Of a stretch of 64,000 nucleotides of DNA, positions 1 through 11,090 are shown in pieces. Position 1 is the first letter of the stretch. Each line of letters opens with the position of its first letter. The stretch lies in contig NC_052355.1 of the NCBI RefSeq assembly GCF_009727055.1, positions 6,186,276 through 6,250,275 on the forward strand. The letters are read 5' to 3'. The position numbers and the translations under genes are program-made. This DNA comes from Benincasa hispida. Its lineage: Eukaryota; Streptophyta; Magnoliopsida; Cucurbitales; Cucurbitaceae. The notes under the pieces were generated by a model that saw nothing but the letters and a program-made list of their open reading frames with translations, had not been told where the DNA came from and ran no database searches.

Positions 1-1023
1 AATTAAATTAATGTGCATAACTGTATGTGTTGAATGTATATCATTTGTATTTCAATCACTGTGAAATCGGAATGATCTGAACACGTTCATGGAACTCTCG
101 GTATGAGATCCTTCAATATTTGTGTCCATACGATATAACAATAACTAGTAAGTCGACCCTTCACAGGTTATTCGTAATATCGACTAGGTCAATTGGTTGT
201 TTTACCCTCGATATTATGTCTTGTTCCTTAAGTTCCAACTAATCCTCTAATGAACAATTGGTTTATGATCCAATCACTAAACCGGATCCCTCTCGAGCTA
301 GTGAGAAGGTGAAGCCCCTTGTTCAAGACCTGGATCCAGTACTTAAGAGAATAACCTTTCTCCTATCCCTAAATCAGGGAGGCGTGAATTTCGTCTTGCA
401 CCCCATGTCCCCAGCTATTTACCCGGTTTTACCCCTAAAATGGGAGGCTCATTGAGCCGGTGCTGTTGAGCCAATCCTCACCTATACAAATCTAAGGATA
501 ATGTCGAAGAATCAAGAGTTCATAGTTATCTCAGGATTAAGATCGAGTTACCTAGGTTATCTAAGCGAAATAGTCAGTCTTAAATAGTAAACAACGTTAT
601 AAAGTAAGAGTGATATATTTCTTGGTCCGATCTTATACAAATTCATTACATAGGACACCCCCCTCCTCATGTCAATACACGAACGAATCAGGATCACTTC
701 GTTTGTAGTGTCCTTACAACAACTTGTAACAGATACAGAGTAAGCTGTATCCAATAGTGTTACTAGAATAAGGTACCCAACTTTAATCATGTACTGTAGA
801 CCTTTTTGGCTATTTACTCGAACTCGATCCATCTTTATTTCTCTACTTAAAGTTCAAGTATTCATATAATAACCATGGATCCTAGTTTATTGGATTTAGA
901 CTCTATGAATGAAGTTAATAGATTCAATACCTTTATTGAAGAAATGTTGAATAGCATCTTTTATTGATAATAGAATATGTTTAACTTTTACAAGCTGCGA
1001 GTTTTAGGATATAAAACCCAACA
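1..1023 (-). mobile_element. Family D LTR, reversed, cut by window start
   Basis: Read on the minus strand this begins TGTTGGGTTTTATATCCTAA, the same start as the copies ending at 58512 and beginning at 62801. It carries the same internal landmarks, such as the stretch around 240-330 matching 57760-57830 and 63500-63550. The other end lies before the window. It contains no protein domain, and short open frames inside it (258-455, 557-832) are shared LTR sequence rather than genes. It is probably a solo LTR, but its second end cannot be seen. Confidence 0.75.
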
Positions 1024-1233
1024 ATGCAAACATGAATTAAATGATTTGAAAATGGTGGGACCTAAAACATTGCCTTTCTGATTTTCACTACATTTCCTTT
1101 TCCATGAATGTGCATCAATTTCATACATATCAACTCAATATACATCAATTTCATATATGTTGAACCCTGAATCTAGGCATGCATCAATTTTATGCATGGG
1201 TGTGCATCAATTTTGTACACACTAAAATCCATT
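1024..1233. repeat. Spacer with TGCATCAATTT repeats
   Basis: A 210 bp spacer between the family D LTR and Gypsy element G1. The phrase (T/G)(A/G)CATCAATTT occurs about four times between 1110 and 1217, at irregular spacing, flanked by short inverted words such as CATGCATCAATTTTATGCATG. No coding signal is visible. Confidence 0.5.
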
Positions 1234-4200
1234 TGGCAGAGATGCTCGTGAAAGATAATTGTAAAGAGAGATTGTAAAAACCAACAGCCTTAACGTGAAG
1301 GTAAAATATATGGTGTAGTCAGGGTCAAAGAGAAGATTAATACCACATCACCAAGCATTATCGCAGGAACTTATCTTGGCTCACAACTTCCAATAATCGC
1401 ACACTTTTCGATGGCCAGCCACACTTATCATATCTCTATGATGCATGAATGAAGTTCTTATGAGCGCAAGGTTGTTTCTATCGCTAGAAATACTTCTTAC
1501 TTTGCTTAACGAGTTCCACAACTGCTTTCCTTCTCTGGAAGCTAGTTATAGCTACTTGTCTCTGTTGGGGTTGATACCCTAAATCTCGTAGGGTCCTATA
1601 GTTTGTAAACTTTGTATGAAAAACTCTTATGTGATTAATAATATGTGATATTTTTATTCACTTTGTCTATAAAAAATGTGATATTTTAGTTGCATTAACC
1701 ACAAAGCAATAAACTAACATCTAAGGTTATCGCTGTAACTTAAACATGTATGTGGAGGCATACAGGTGGATCATATTTAGGTGATAACCTAAATGGTCTA
1801 TAGTAGATGGATAAGGTTGGGTACCTTATCATTGTGATACTTCGAATATGCCCGCTTTGTAGGTGTTACGATTGTTGTAAAGTGCTACAAATGATCTGAT
1901 CCTGATCATTCATGTATTATACATGCGAGAGGGATATTCTATACAAAGGAGTTTGTACAAGACGAGACCATGAAATGTTTAGTCTTATTATATAACACCG
2001 TTCATAATAGAGACTTTCGTTTCATCAGGATGACCATAGGTAACATGACCTTAATCCTGAGTGAGTTGTAAACTCCTACCTATGAGGACTATCCTTTGAT
2101 TTGTATGCATGAGAGTGGCCAGATCGCCGACTCAACAAGCCTACCATTTTGGGAATTTGTCTGATTGTGAAGTTGGAAACACAGCTACACAAGATGGAAT
2201 TCACTCCTTCCCCGAAGTAGAGGTAAGTAGATAAATTGCTCCCTTAAGGGCTAATTCTGGGTCTTGAACAATATGAGCCACACCCTCTCCTAGCCCAAGA
2301 GGGGTTTAGTCATAGTAGGACTATGATTTATTATTCATTAGAGGAATCAGTGGTACTTAAGGAGTTAGATATAACTATAAGAGCAAAATTGTAATTTGGT
2401 CAAGCTCTACTTGTGAGCAATTTATGAAGGGTCATCGTACTGTTGATTGGTTATATCCAATGGACACAGAAATATATCTCTAGTGTGAAGAATGCAGCTG
2501 TCGGTCTTTAATGGAGTGCCCAACAACTAACAGATGGTGGATAATGTAATTAAAGAGTTTAATTAATTATTTACGTACCATTGGAGCTTCAAGCTACAGG
2601 TCTATAAGGTCCCTTGGTAGCTCAAAAGAATTACGTTGAGAATCAGTTTTTGGGTTAATTTGAATTGTTCAAATTAATAAGAGAGAATTTAATTATATAT
2701 GATATAATTAAATTGATTCGATTATATATGATATAATTTTTATAATGTATTTGATACATTATAGTTTAATTAGAGGAAATAAATATTTGAATGGGATTCA
2801 AATATATTTTCTATGAATGTGATTCATAGTTGTTAAATTTAATATAAATATGATTTATATTAAATGCCATAAAAATAGAGAAAATGAACTATAGTTTATA
2901 TAGTATATGATACAATATTAAAACTATAGGTTATGTGATATTTGATATAGCATATAGTTTAATATAAATAAGATATGATAAGTTAGTTATCATATTTATT
3001 TATATTATTTTATTATTTTTTAATAATAACCACTCCTTTTTTCTCTCCAACCACCCAAGTGGGTGGTTAATTGGTTTTGTGACAAATGGAATAAAAGAAA
3101 ATAGTTTTCTTTTCTTCCTCAGACAAAACTACACGACTGACATCTTTATTGTACGATTGAAGAACATAAACGTTCTGTGTTCTCAATCCTCTTCCTCCTC
3201 CAAACTCAGACAAACCCTCAAACAAAAATAGTCAGAGCCCACCGCTTCTGGGTTTTCACCCTGAGAATACCAAAGACTCTCTGTGGCAGTATCTTCTTGG
3301 TTTTGGTTCATGAAGTTCTCAAAGAAAGTCTTCAAGGGTTGTTGTGTTTGAGTTCATGATCGATCGAGAGATTACAAGAAGAAAAATTCTTCAAAGCTAA
3401 AATCTTTTGAACCCTTTTTTCCTTGTAAAAAGCATGTTGTAATTTATCTTTGAATGCATATACTATTTGTTTACTATAAATTTGTTTTTTAATCAAAATG
3501 GAATTTGAACAATCTGCTTCCACTCAAGAATCTCTATAAAACGAGTTCCTCCAGTCTCTACGAGTGTTCATAGGCCAACATTTAAATGACTATACATTAA
3601 GAAAACAAGACAACTTCCTCAGATTCTACTTAGCTCATGATATTAACCTTCGTTCTTACCCCATTACGATTAGTGATTCATGGAAAAGGCTAAAATGAAA
3701 GCAAAGATATAGGAAATGATTAACAAAGACATGATGATATTAAGATAGAGATATAGTTGTTGAATACAAGTGAGTAATTTCTTAAACAATAGCGCATTAC
3801 AACACAAAATGATAAAAGAATAAGGTGAAGAGGTAGTTGGTAGCAATTTCTTGCTCTCAACAGGTGAATGCCTAAGTTGTTGGTGTTGAGATGGTTGAGT
3901 AGGATGGAGAAAGCCCTCTTAAACTCTTTCTCCGGTAAGGGTCCGATGATGAATCGAGGTGAAAAATATGGAGTGGGATTTCTCTCTCGTAAATTACAAA
4001 ATCTTTAGATCATAAATTTTCTAATGATCTTTTCTCTTCTTCTTAGCGTTAAGACTCTATTTATAGAGCCACACACTGTTCCTTGTTGGGATTCCCACTC
4101 TAATCAGTTGTCATCGTCTGATGAGGTAGGTGCGAATGTCATCACAAAAAACATGGTCAACATTCTGAAAGCCTGATAGAAAATCCACTGGTACAGTTTC

Positions 4201-4456
4201 AGAGATCTCGAAACATGTGATCGTCTGTTTATTCTTTGGAAGATCAACGCATGCGGCGTCTCCTATGGTCATCAACAAAATAAATACTTTTGGCACAATA
4301 TGCTCATGATATGTGGTCAACAGGTGCTTTTGAGACACTTTAGTGCAAGTTTGATATTTAGCATGAATTCTAAGCATGATTGACGCATAATCTTCTTTCC
4401 TCCCTTCATTATTCTAAGAAAACGGCTACAATAACTTGTATTTTTACAAGTTATCA
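1234..4456 (-). repeat. G1 3' LTR, split by a solo LTR
   Basis: Parts 1234-1562 and 3554-4456 align end to end with the right LTR at 9045-10271. The right end, ACAAGTTATCA, is followed by CACCCCCAAATTTGG, the complement of a polypurine tract, which fits a 3' LTR in minus orientation. The frame at 4111-4377 has a paralogue at 9926-10192 inside the other LTR and is LTR sequence, not a gene. Confidence 0.85.
1563..3553 (+). mobile_element. Family A solo LTR (1991 bp)
   Basis: Starts TGTTGGGGTTGATACCCTAA and ends TTCCTCCA, matching the family A LTRs at 44968-46956 and 52441-55124. It is flanked by a perfect 5 bp target duplication GTCTC (1558-1562 and 3554-3558). The uninterrupted target is preserved in the paralogous LTR near 9380, where ...CTACTTGTCTC runs straight into ATGAGTGTTCATAGG. 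No primer site or coding DNA follows it, so it is a solo LTR left by LTR-LTR recombination. Confidence 0.93.
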
Positions 4457-5095
4457 CACCCCCAAATTTGGAATAATGCTTGTCCTCAAGCATATCTTCT
4501 TGAATAATGTTCTCTAGCCTAGATAATTTACGATATTGACCATTAGTTTTTCATTAAGGAAGCAATCTTCTATTAATTTCTCTTTTCTCTGGGTCTCAAT
4601 GTTCTCTAGCCTCGAAAGGTGGTCTGCCACCTGGTTCTCTATTCCTTTCCTATCCTTGATTTCTAAATCAAACTCTTGTAACAACAAACCCACCGAAACA
4701 GCCTGGGCTTAGCATCCATTTTAGCCATAAGGTGTTTGATCGCATAGTGATCAGTATACACTACAACACTTGACCCTACTAGATATTGTCAAAATTTATC
4801 AATCGCAAACAACACCGCAAGCATTTCTTTTTTAGTGGTGGTGCAGCTTTCTTGAGAGTCGTTTATAGTCTTGTTGGCATAGTAAACGGGATGAAGAATT
4901 TTACTTTTACGTTGGCCCAAATCAACTCCAACTGCATAATTACTTGCATCGCACATTAGCTTAAAGGGTTACCACCAACTGGTGCCACTAGAATGGGCGC
5001 AGAAATGAGCATATCCCTTAGGGTGTTGAATACTTTTGTGAAATCATCATTTTTCTCGTCTTTTAAATTGCCTATTGTCATCTTTTCTTTTCAGC
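4457..5095 (-). pseudogene. Gypsy RNase H fragment and polypurine tract of G1
   Basis: Read on the minus strand this gives a broken Ty3/Gypsy RNase H. Recognisable blocks are a start like APILVAP, LMCDASNYAVGVDLGQRKSK (first acidic residue), TTTKKEMLAVLFAIDKF (glutamate), [20 protein letters not shown] (third acidic residue) and a tail DRKGIENQVADHLSRLENIE. Stops and frame changes separate the blocks. Near the LTR come EDMLEDKHYSKFGG-like codons and the polypurine tract. RNase H would remove the RNA strand during reverse transcription. Integrase, normally after this domain, is deleted. Confidence 0.8.
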
Positions 5096-5099
5096 CTAC

Positions 5100-6213
5100 T
5101 ACGAAATGGCGGTGGGACCTACAAGATTTCACTTGCTTGTTTTTGTTCATTGTATGCATCGATTGCTTGTGACACAAGCTCTAAACTGATGGTTTGGGAA
5201 GAATTTTTCTTATGTGGTTGTACATTATCAGGACATTGGTTCGAAGACTTAGATAGAGAGGTAGACAAATAACTGATCAAAGTAAAGGTAGTTGAGTCAG
5301 TGTTAACAGGTATTTCTAGGGTGGGTGCAGGTTCAGTAACTGTGGAGGATTCTTTTACTTGTATCAAAGGAGTCTTTTCTGGCTTTACTTCTCTGGGATT
5401 GGTTGGTGCATAATTTGTAGTTTTTTTTTTTTTTTTGCTGCGTAATATCACAGCATGACACTACTCTTTTCCATTTCCTCGTGGAGCTTTGAAATTACTT
5501 GGCAAGGATCTTGGTTGTCTGTTGTTCAGATGGCTGGCAAGTTGTCCCACTTAGACTTCTAAATTTTGTATCGCAGAGGCTTGCGATTGAATTAATGCTT
5601 CATTTTTTTTAATATACTCCTTGAGGAGTGCTTCTAAAGATGATGATACGTTGGAACTAAATGTCTGGTTATGATCGAATTGATGATGGTTCTGGTGTTG
5701 CTGATGGCCTTGAGGATGCTGGTTGAATCCGGGAGGATTCCCCTATGCGCCCCCTACTATTGATGCAAGTTCTTTTGCCCAGTCTGATCTTGATTCCCTC
5801 CTCAAGAAAAATTGGGATGATTTCTCCTATCCGAATTATAAGTATTACTGAACGAGTTTTTGTGGATAGAGCAGATTGTCTGTGGGTCATACGGACAAGC
5901 TTCAATAGAATGGGGTTCCCCACATTGTATGCAGCTTACTACCGCAACTTGTGTCATTGTGTTCAATTGCGCAACATTTCTATTCAAAGCTCCTTGATTG
6001 ATTGTCATGGTCTATAGAAGAGAAATAACAATAGCCATTTGGGCGGCTAATGAGCTTATTACATCTATTGGTACTATTTCCCCCTTCATTTTCTTTCTGT
6101 CAGCGTTCCGACTTCCGTAGCAGTCATCAACCTAGTATTTGGTATTCCTGGAAATTCGATCGAAAATCACATTCGTCTTTCTGTAGGTATTTTCCATGAA
6201 TCCGCCCACTGCA
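5100..6213 (-). pseudogene. Gypsy gag C-terminal part with zinc knuckle
   Basis: Minus-strand remnants of gag. A CCHC-like knuckle CIQCGEPHSIEAC (C-X2-C-X3-H-X4-C) lies near 5900-5930, followed by NSFSNTYNSDRRNHPNFS, a pattern typical of plant Gypsy gag between the knuckle and the Gln-rich tail. A longer open stretch of 110 codons (5119-5451) holds a Lys/Thr/Pro-rich tail starting MILRSKKKKKTTN. Stops and frameshifts interrupt it. It joins 8328-9044 once the solo LTR at 6219-8322 is removed. Gag would form the virus-like particle. Confidence 0.75.
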
Positions 6214-6218
6214 AAGGC

Positions 6219-8322
6219 TGAAGGAAATTGGATACGAGGATTTCCATGAGTAGTGGAAGGATCTTTTCAAATTTCAATCGTATATGAACATTACAATTAC
6301 AATCACAAATGGAAACATACGGTTATGTATAAAACAGAAATTGCAACATGCTTCACTACATGATCAAGGGAAGGAATTAACAAACCTTTGAAGACTCATC
6401 TTCAAGCTCTTTGATCACGAACACTAGATCACAACAACACAGCAAGACACGAACATTCATCCAATATGATCACTACACTGCCCGATCACAGCGAACTCGA
6501 ACTAAGCAATCGCCAAGGTCACAAACACCCCGAACACTGTGAACGGCCTCCACAAAACCTCGACTATGTCGAGTTGAGTATGACACCACCAAGAAGGTTA
6601 CCTCGATATTCTCGGTGTGAGAATCCAAAAGGTGGACTCTGTGTGGACTTGGTTAGAGGTAGAAAATCGGAGGAAGAACAATCGTGTAAATGATTGAGCA
6701 AGTGGGAGATGAAACAGCCTATCGTATAGATGAATGCCCAATCGTTTAGTAAAAGCTATGCAATCGTCTAGCAAAAGTTATGCGATCGTTTAGCTCATCG
6801 TCTAGCTGAGTGTCTATCGTGTAAGAACACTCTACAATCGTTTAGCTAACTCCAAGTTGTCGCTTAGCAAATCTGATTTACTTGACAACTACCCGTGAGT
6901 AATTTACGAGATTAGAAATCTCAAATTAACAATTTTGCAAATCTTACTAAAATTAGGAAAACATTTTACCTTTTATTTCACGGTTATAATGAAACTACCA
7001 ATAACCTCCCACTCAATTGGCTATTAGAGAAAAAGAGATAATTATCCAATAATTAATATTATTATAAATATAAATGATAAGTAACTTATCATACTATATT
7101 TATAACCTATAGTTTTAATATTTCATCTCATGAAACATACAAACCATAACTCTTTTTCTATTCTATGGCTCTTAATGTAAATCTCATTTATATTAATCCT
7201 CCATTAGATGTATCTCATATATCATGTCAATCATATCATATATAACTGAATTACCTCTTGTCAATTTGAACATTTCAAATCAACACCAAGAATTGATCCT
7301 CAGCTTGAATCCATTGGGCTACCGAAGGGATCATATGGACCTATTGCTCGAAGCTCCAATGGTACGTGAATAACTGACTAAACTCTTTAGTCACGGGATC
7401 CACCATCCACTAACTGCGAGGCACTCCACTAAAGATCAATAGTTGAACTCTCCTTACTAAAAATATATTATGTGTTCATCTTAACCATCAACAGTGCGAC
7501 AACCCTTCACAGATCGCCATAAGTACAGCTCGGCCAATAACCGTTATGCCCCTGTAGTTACATCTAACTCCTTAAGTACCACTGATCCCTCTAATGAACA
7601 TAAGTCACTATGACTGAGTCCTCTATCCAAAGAGAAGTTGTGGCACTATGTTCAAGCCGCCGAAATCAGCCCTTAAGGGAGCAATCTATCTACTTACACT
7701 TGCTTCGGGGAAGGAGTGAATTCCATCTTGTGTATTGAGTTCCTAGCTCCCAAATCAAACAAGTCCCCAAAAAAGGTAGGCATGTTGAGTTAGCAATTTG
7801 GCCACTCTCACCCATACTAATCAAAGAACTGTCTTCAAAGGCAAGAGTTCCCAAAACACTTAGGATTTAGGTCGTGTAATCTATGGTCGTTTAGGTGAGA
7901 TGTAAGTCTCCAATATCAACGGTATTATATACAGAGTCTAGTCATCTCGTAGTCTAGTCTTATACAAACTCTTTATATAGGACACCACCGCTTGCATGTC
8001 TCCACATGAATGGTCAGGATTTATCATTTGTAGTAGTTTATAACATTTACAAACTCTTACAAAGCGGGCTGTATCCATAGTGTCACAAGGATCAGGAATC
8101 ACTCTTTAATCCTTATACTACCGACCTATTTAAGTTATCACTTAAGACATGATCCACTTGTATATCTCATATACATGCTTAAGTTTACATAAGATAACCA
8201 TGGAGCTTTTTTTATTGGATATGAGTAAATGCCAGAATGAAATAATAATTATTTTATTCATAAATAATGTGTATAATTACAAACAATGGGACTCCGGGAG
8301 AATTGGGTCACCAATCCCAACA
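6219..8322 (-). mobile_element. Family A solo LTR in G1 gag
   Basis: On the minus strand it starts TGTTGGGATTGGTGACCCAA and ends CTTCA, 2104 bp long. The flanks are AAGGC (6214-6218) and TAGGC (8323-8327), a 5 bp target duplication with one change. Removing the LTR and one copy of the repeat rejoins the gag reading frame (ATQIVADVDA then FAVGGFMENTY). The stretch 6690-6880 carries a run of CGATCGTTTAGC-like motifs found also in other family A copies. Confidence 0.88.
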
Positions 8323-8327
8323 TAGGC

Positions 8328-9044
8328 ATCTACATCTGCAACTATCTGTGTGGCTCTATTCAACCCATTGTAGAATGTTTCCATCAAAACACAGCCAAGA
8401 ATACTAATATGTGGCCAATTCTTTACAAGACGTCGGAATCAGACCTATGCGGTGCTCAAGGTTTCCACATCTCCCTACTCAAAATTTAGAATATCCTGTC
8501 GTCTCCTTGCGTTAATAGCTGAAAGGAAAAACTTCTTCATAAAACGTTCAATCAACTGATCTTGAGATACTATCTCGTTCAGCTTAAAGGAATAGGCTCA
8601 TTTCTTGGCCTCATCTCAGAGAGTGTAAGGTTAGAGATAAATGGATCCCTTCTAGTGTCACGCCTAGAATGGAGAATGTATTGCACATCTCCACGAAGCT
8701 TGCAAGATGGGCATGCGGATCTTCACCCTGAAATCCACCAAAATGTCTGACGTTCTGGATCATTTGCAGCATTACTAGCTTAATCTCAAACCTTTCATTC
8801 TCATCAAATGTTGGTCTCATGATGTCAGGCGAGAAATCATAGAGATTTGGGTCGCATAATTCCTCATAGGAATATTACGATCAGCAGCAAGGAGAATAAG
8901 ATCCTGTTATTGATGTCCGAACATACCATTCACTCCCGTCGGATTGTTCTGATTGTTGTTTTTTTTGTTAGCCATATTCCTTCTATGCCAGTTACGATAT
9001 GCCTTACTCTACGACGAAAAGTCCTTTCTATTTCAAGGTTAAAC
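8328..9044 (-). pseudogene. Gypsy gag N-terminal part of G1
   Basis: The reading starts at an ATG near 8975 (MANKKNNNQNN). Further in come RPTFDENERFEIKLVMLQMI, FQGEDPHAHLASFVEMCNTF and a LTLHSLRDEAKKWAYSF-like block, the classic core of plant Gypsy gag. Several stops and at least one frameshift break it, so no product is expected. It is the upstream half of the gag continued at 5100-6213. Confidence 0.8.
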
Positions 9045-10271
9045 TGGCAGAGATGCTCGTAAGAGATAATTATAAAGAGAGATTGTAGAAAACAATAGCC
9101 TTAACATGAAGGTAAAATATATGGTGAAGTCAGGGTCAGAGAGAAGATTAATACCACATCACCAAGCATTATCGCAGGAACTTATCCTAGCAAACAACTT
9201 CCAATTATCGCACACCTTTTGATGGCCAGCCACACTTATCATATCTTTATGATGCGTGAATGAAGTTATTATGAGCACAAGGTTGCTTCTATCTCTAGAA
9301 ATACTTCTTGCTTTGCTTAACGAGTTCCACAACTTCTTTCCTTCTCAAGAGGCTAGTTATAGCTACTTGTCTCTATGAGTGTTCATAGGCCAGCATTTAA
9401 ATGACTATACATTAAGCAAACAAGAAAACTTCCTTAGATGCTACTTAGCTCATGATATTAATCTTCCCCCTTACCCCATTGAGATTAATGATTCATGGAA
9501 AAGGTTAAAATGAAAGAAAAGATATAAGAAATGATGAACAAAGACATGATGATATTAAGATAAAGATATGGTTGTTGAATACATGTTAATAATTTCTTAA
9601 ACTGTAGTGCAATACAACACAAAATGATAAAAGAATAAAGTAAAGAGGTAGTTGGTAGCAATTTTTTGCTCTCAATAGGTGAATGTTTAGGTTGTTGGTG
9701 TTGAGATGGTTGAGCAGGATGGAGAAGGCCCTCTCAGACTCTTGCTCTGGTGAGGGTCCAATGATGAATCTGGGTGAGAAAGATGGAGATGGATTTCTCT
9801 CTCGTAAATTACAGAATCTCTAGATTGTAAAGTTTCTAATGATCTCCTCTCTTCTTCTTGGCATCAAGACTCTATTTATGGAGCCACGTATTGTTCCTTG
9901 TTGGGATTCCCACCCTGATCAGTCATCATCGTCTAACGCGATAAGTGAAAATGTCAGCACTGCAAACATGGTCAACATTCTGGAAGCCTGATAGAAAATC
10001 CGCTAGTACAGTTATAGAGATCTCGAGGCATGAGATCGTCTTTTTGTTATTTGGAAGATCAACACATGCCACATCTCTTATGGTCATTTGCAAAATAAAT
10101 ACTTTTGGCACAATATGCTCATGATATGCGGTCAATGGGTACTTTGGAGATACTTTAACGCAAGTTTGATACTTAGCATGAATTCTAAGCATGATTGATG
10201 CATAATCTTCTTTCCTTCCTTCATTATTCTAAGAAAAAGGCTACAATAACTTGTATTTCTACAGGTTATCA
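9045..10271 (-). repeat. G1 5' LTR, 1227 bp
   Basis: Intact counterpart of the left LTR, TGGCAGAGATGCTCG...CAGGTTATCA in plus-strand sense. It keeps the unoccupied version of the site hit by the solo LTR at 1563-3553. Internal sequence on its left leads into gag, which makes it the 5' LTR of a minus-strand element. The expected primer-binding site is not recognisable. Confidence 0.85.
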
Positions 10272-11090
10272 GTAGAACCACCTTATTTGATTCCTTCCTT
10301 GATTGAAGCACTTGAGATAAAGGTGACTGCTCTTATACCAATTGAAATTAAGGTATTCAACCACACAGTATAATAATGTCACACACAACTGTAAATGGAT
10401 GACAAAAACAAAGACACATGATTAGCTTAACTCAATAGATGAACACTTCGGCTCCCCTTAAGTGTGAGACCCTCTCCTATAGAAACTTAGGTTCTCCCTA
10501 AGTACGCGAATATTAGTATGCATTACTTAGGCTTCCTCTAAGAGTGAAAATACTTCTCAATCTTAATATTTCCTTCTTCTTATGAAGACCTCTTCAAGTA
10601 ATGAACTTTGGTTCCCCCTATGTTAGAGAATTCCTTCTCAAACAATTAAGTAATCTTAGGCATGCCCTAAGATCAACAACAACCTTCTCAACGAAGTTCA
10701 CTTCAATAAGAACTACTTCAAGATTAAAAAAAAAAAAGTTCAGAATCTCTTTTCTCATGTTTGACCGCCACAAAAAAAAAAAAAAACGAAACTCTTCAAA
10801 AATCAAAGATGCTCAGTGAAATCGAAAACACTAGCAAGACAACAACTTACCCTTAGAAAGGTACAACTGAAAAGGAAACTTGACCCATTCAATAGTGGTA
10901 AAAACATAAATAAGGAAAGAATCCTCAAGAGCAAAGCGTCACCGGAAAAATAGACAAGGAAAAATAATTTTGTAGAAATAGCAACTCAAGAGACATGATA
11001 CAAGATATTTTCTGAGACAACAACCAAACCAGCAAGCACTAATCACCCTTAAACAAATATTAATAATTCCAAACTCTTAACATTTTGTGT
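10272..11090 (-). mobile_element. Copia-like LTR fragment with primer site
   Basis: The complement of 10329-10340 reads TGGTATAAGAGC, one base from the initiator-methionine primer site used by most plant Copia elements. To its right, from about 10343 (TGAAATTAAGG), lies LTR-like sequence of a minus-strand element; its far end near 11060-11090 is not clear. The LTR holds four or five imperfect palindromes of the form CTTAGG-n-CCTAAG (10485-10675). Long A runs at 10727 and 10771 create lysine- and phenylalanine-rich frames that are not genes. Confidence 0.5.

Larger units (their letters stand above)
1234..10271 (-). mobile_element. Gypsy (Ty3) LTR retrotransposon G1, decayed
   Basis: On the minus strand the order is 5' LTR (9045-10271), gag N-terminal part, gag C-terminal part with zinc knuckle, RNase H, polypurine tract (about 4457-4474) and 3' LTR (1234-4456). 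The LTRs start TG and end CA in the plus-strand sense (TGGCAGAG...GTTATCA). After removing a nested solo LTR and its duplicated 5 bp, the left LTR is exactly as long as the right one, 1227 bp. Protease, reverse transcriptase and integrase are missing, so the copy cannot move by itself. The flanking pentamers (CCATT on the left, GTAGA on the right) do not match, and I see no tRNA primer site left of 9045, so the ends may be rearranged. Confidence 0.85.
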
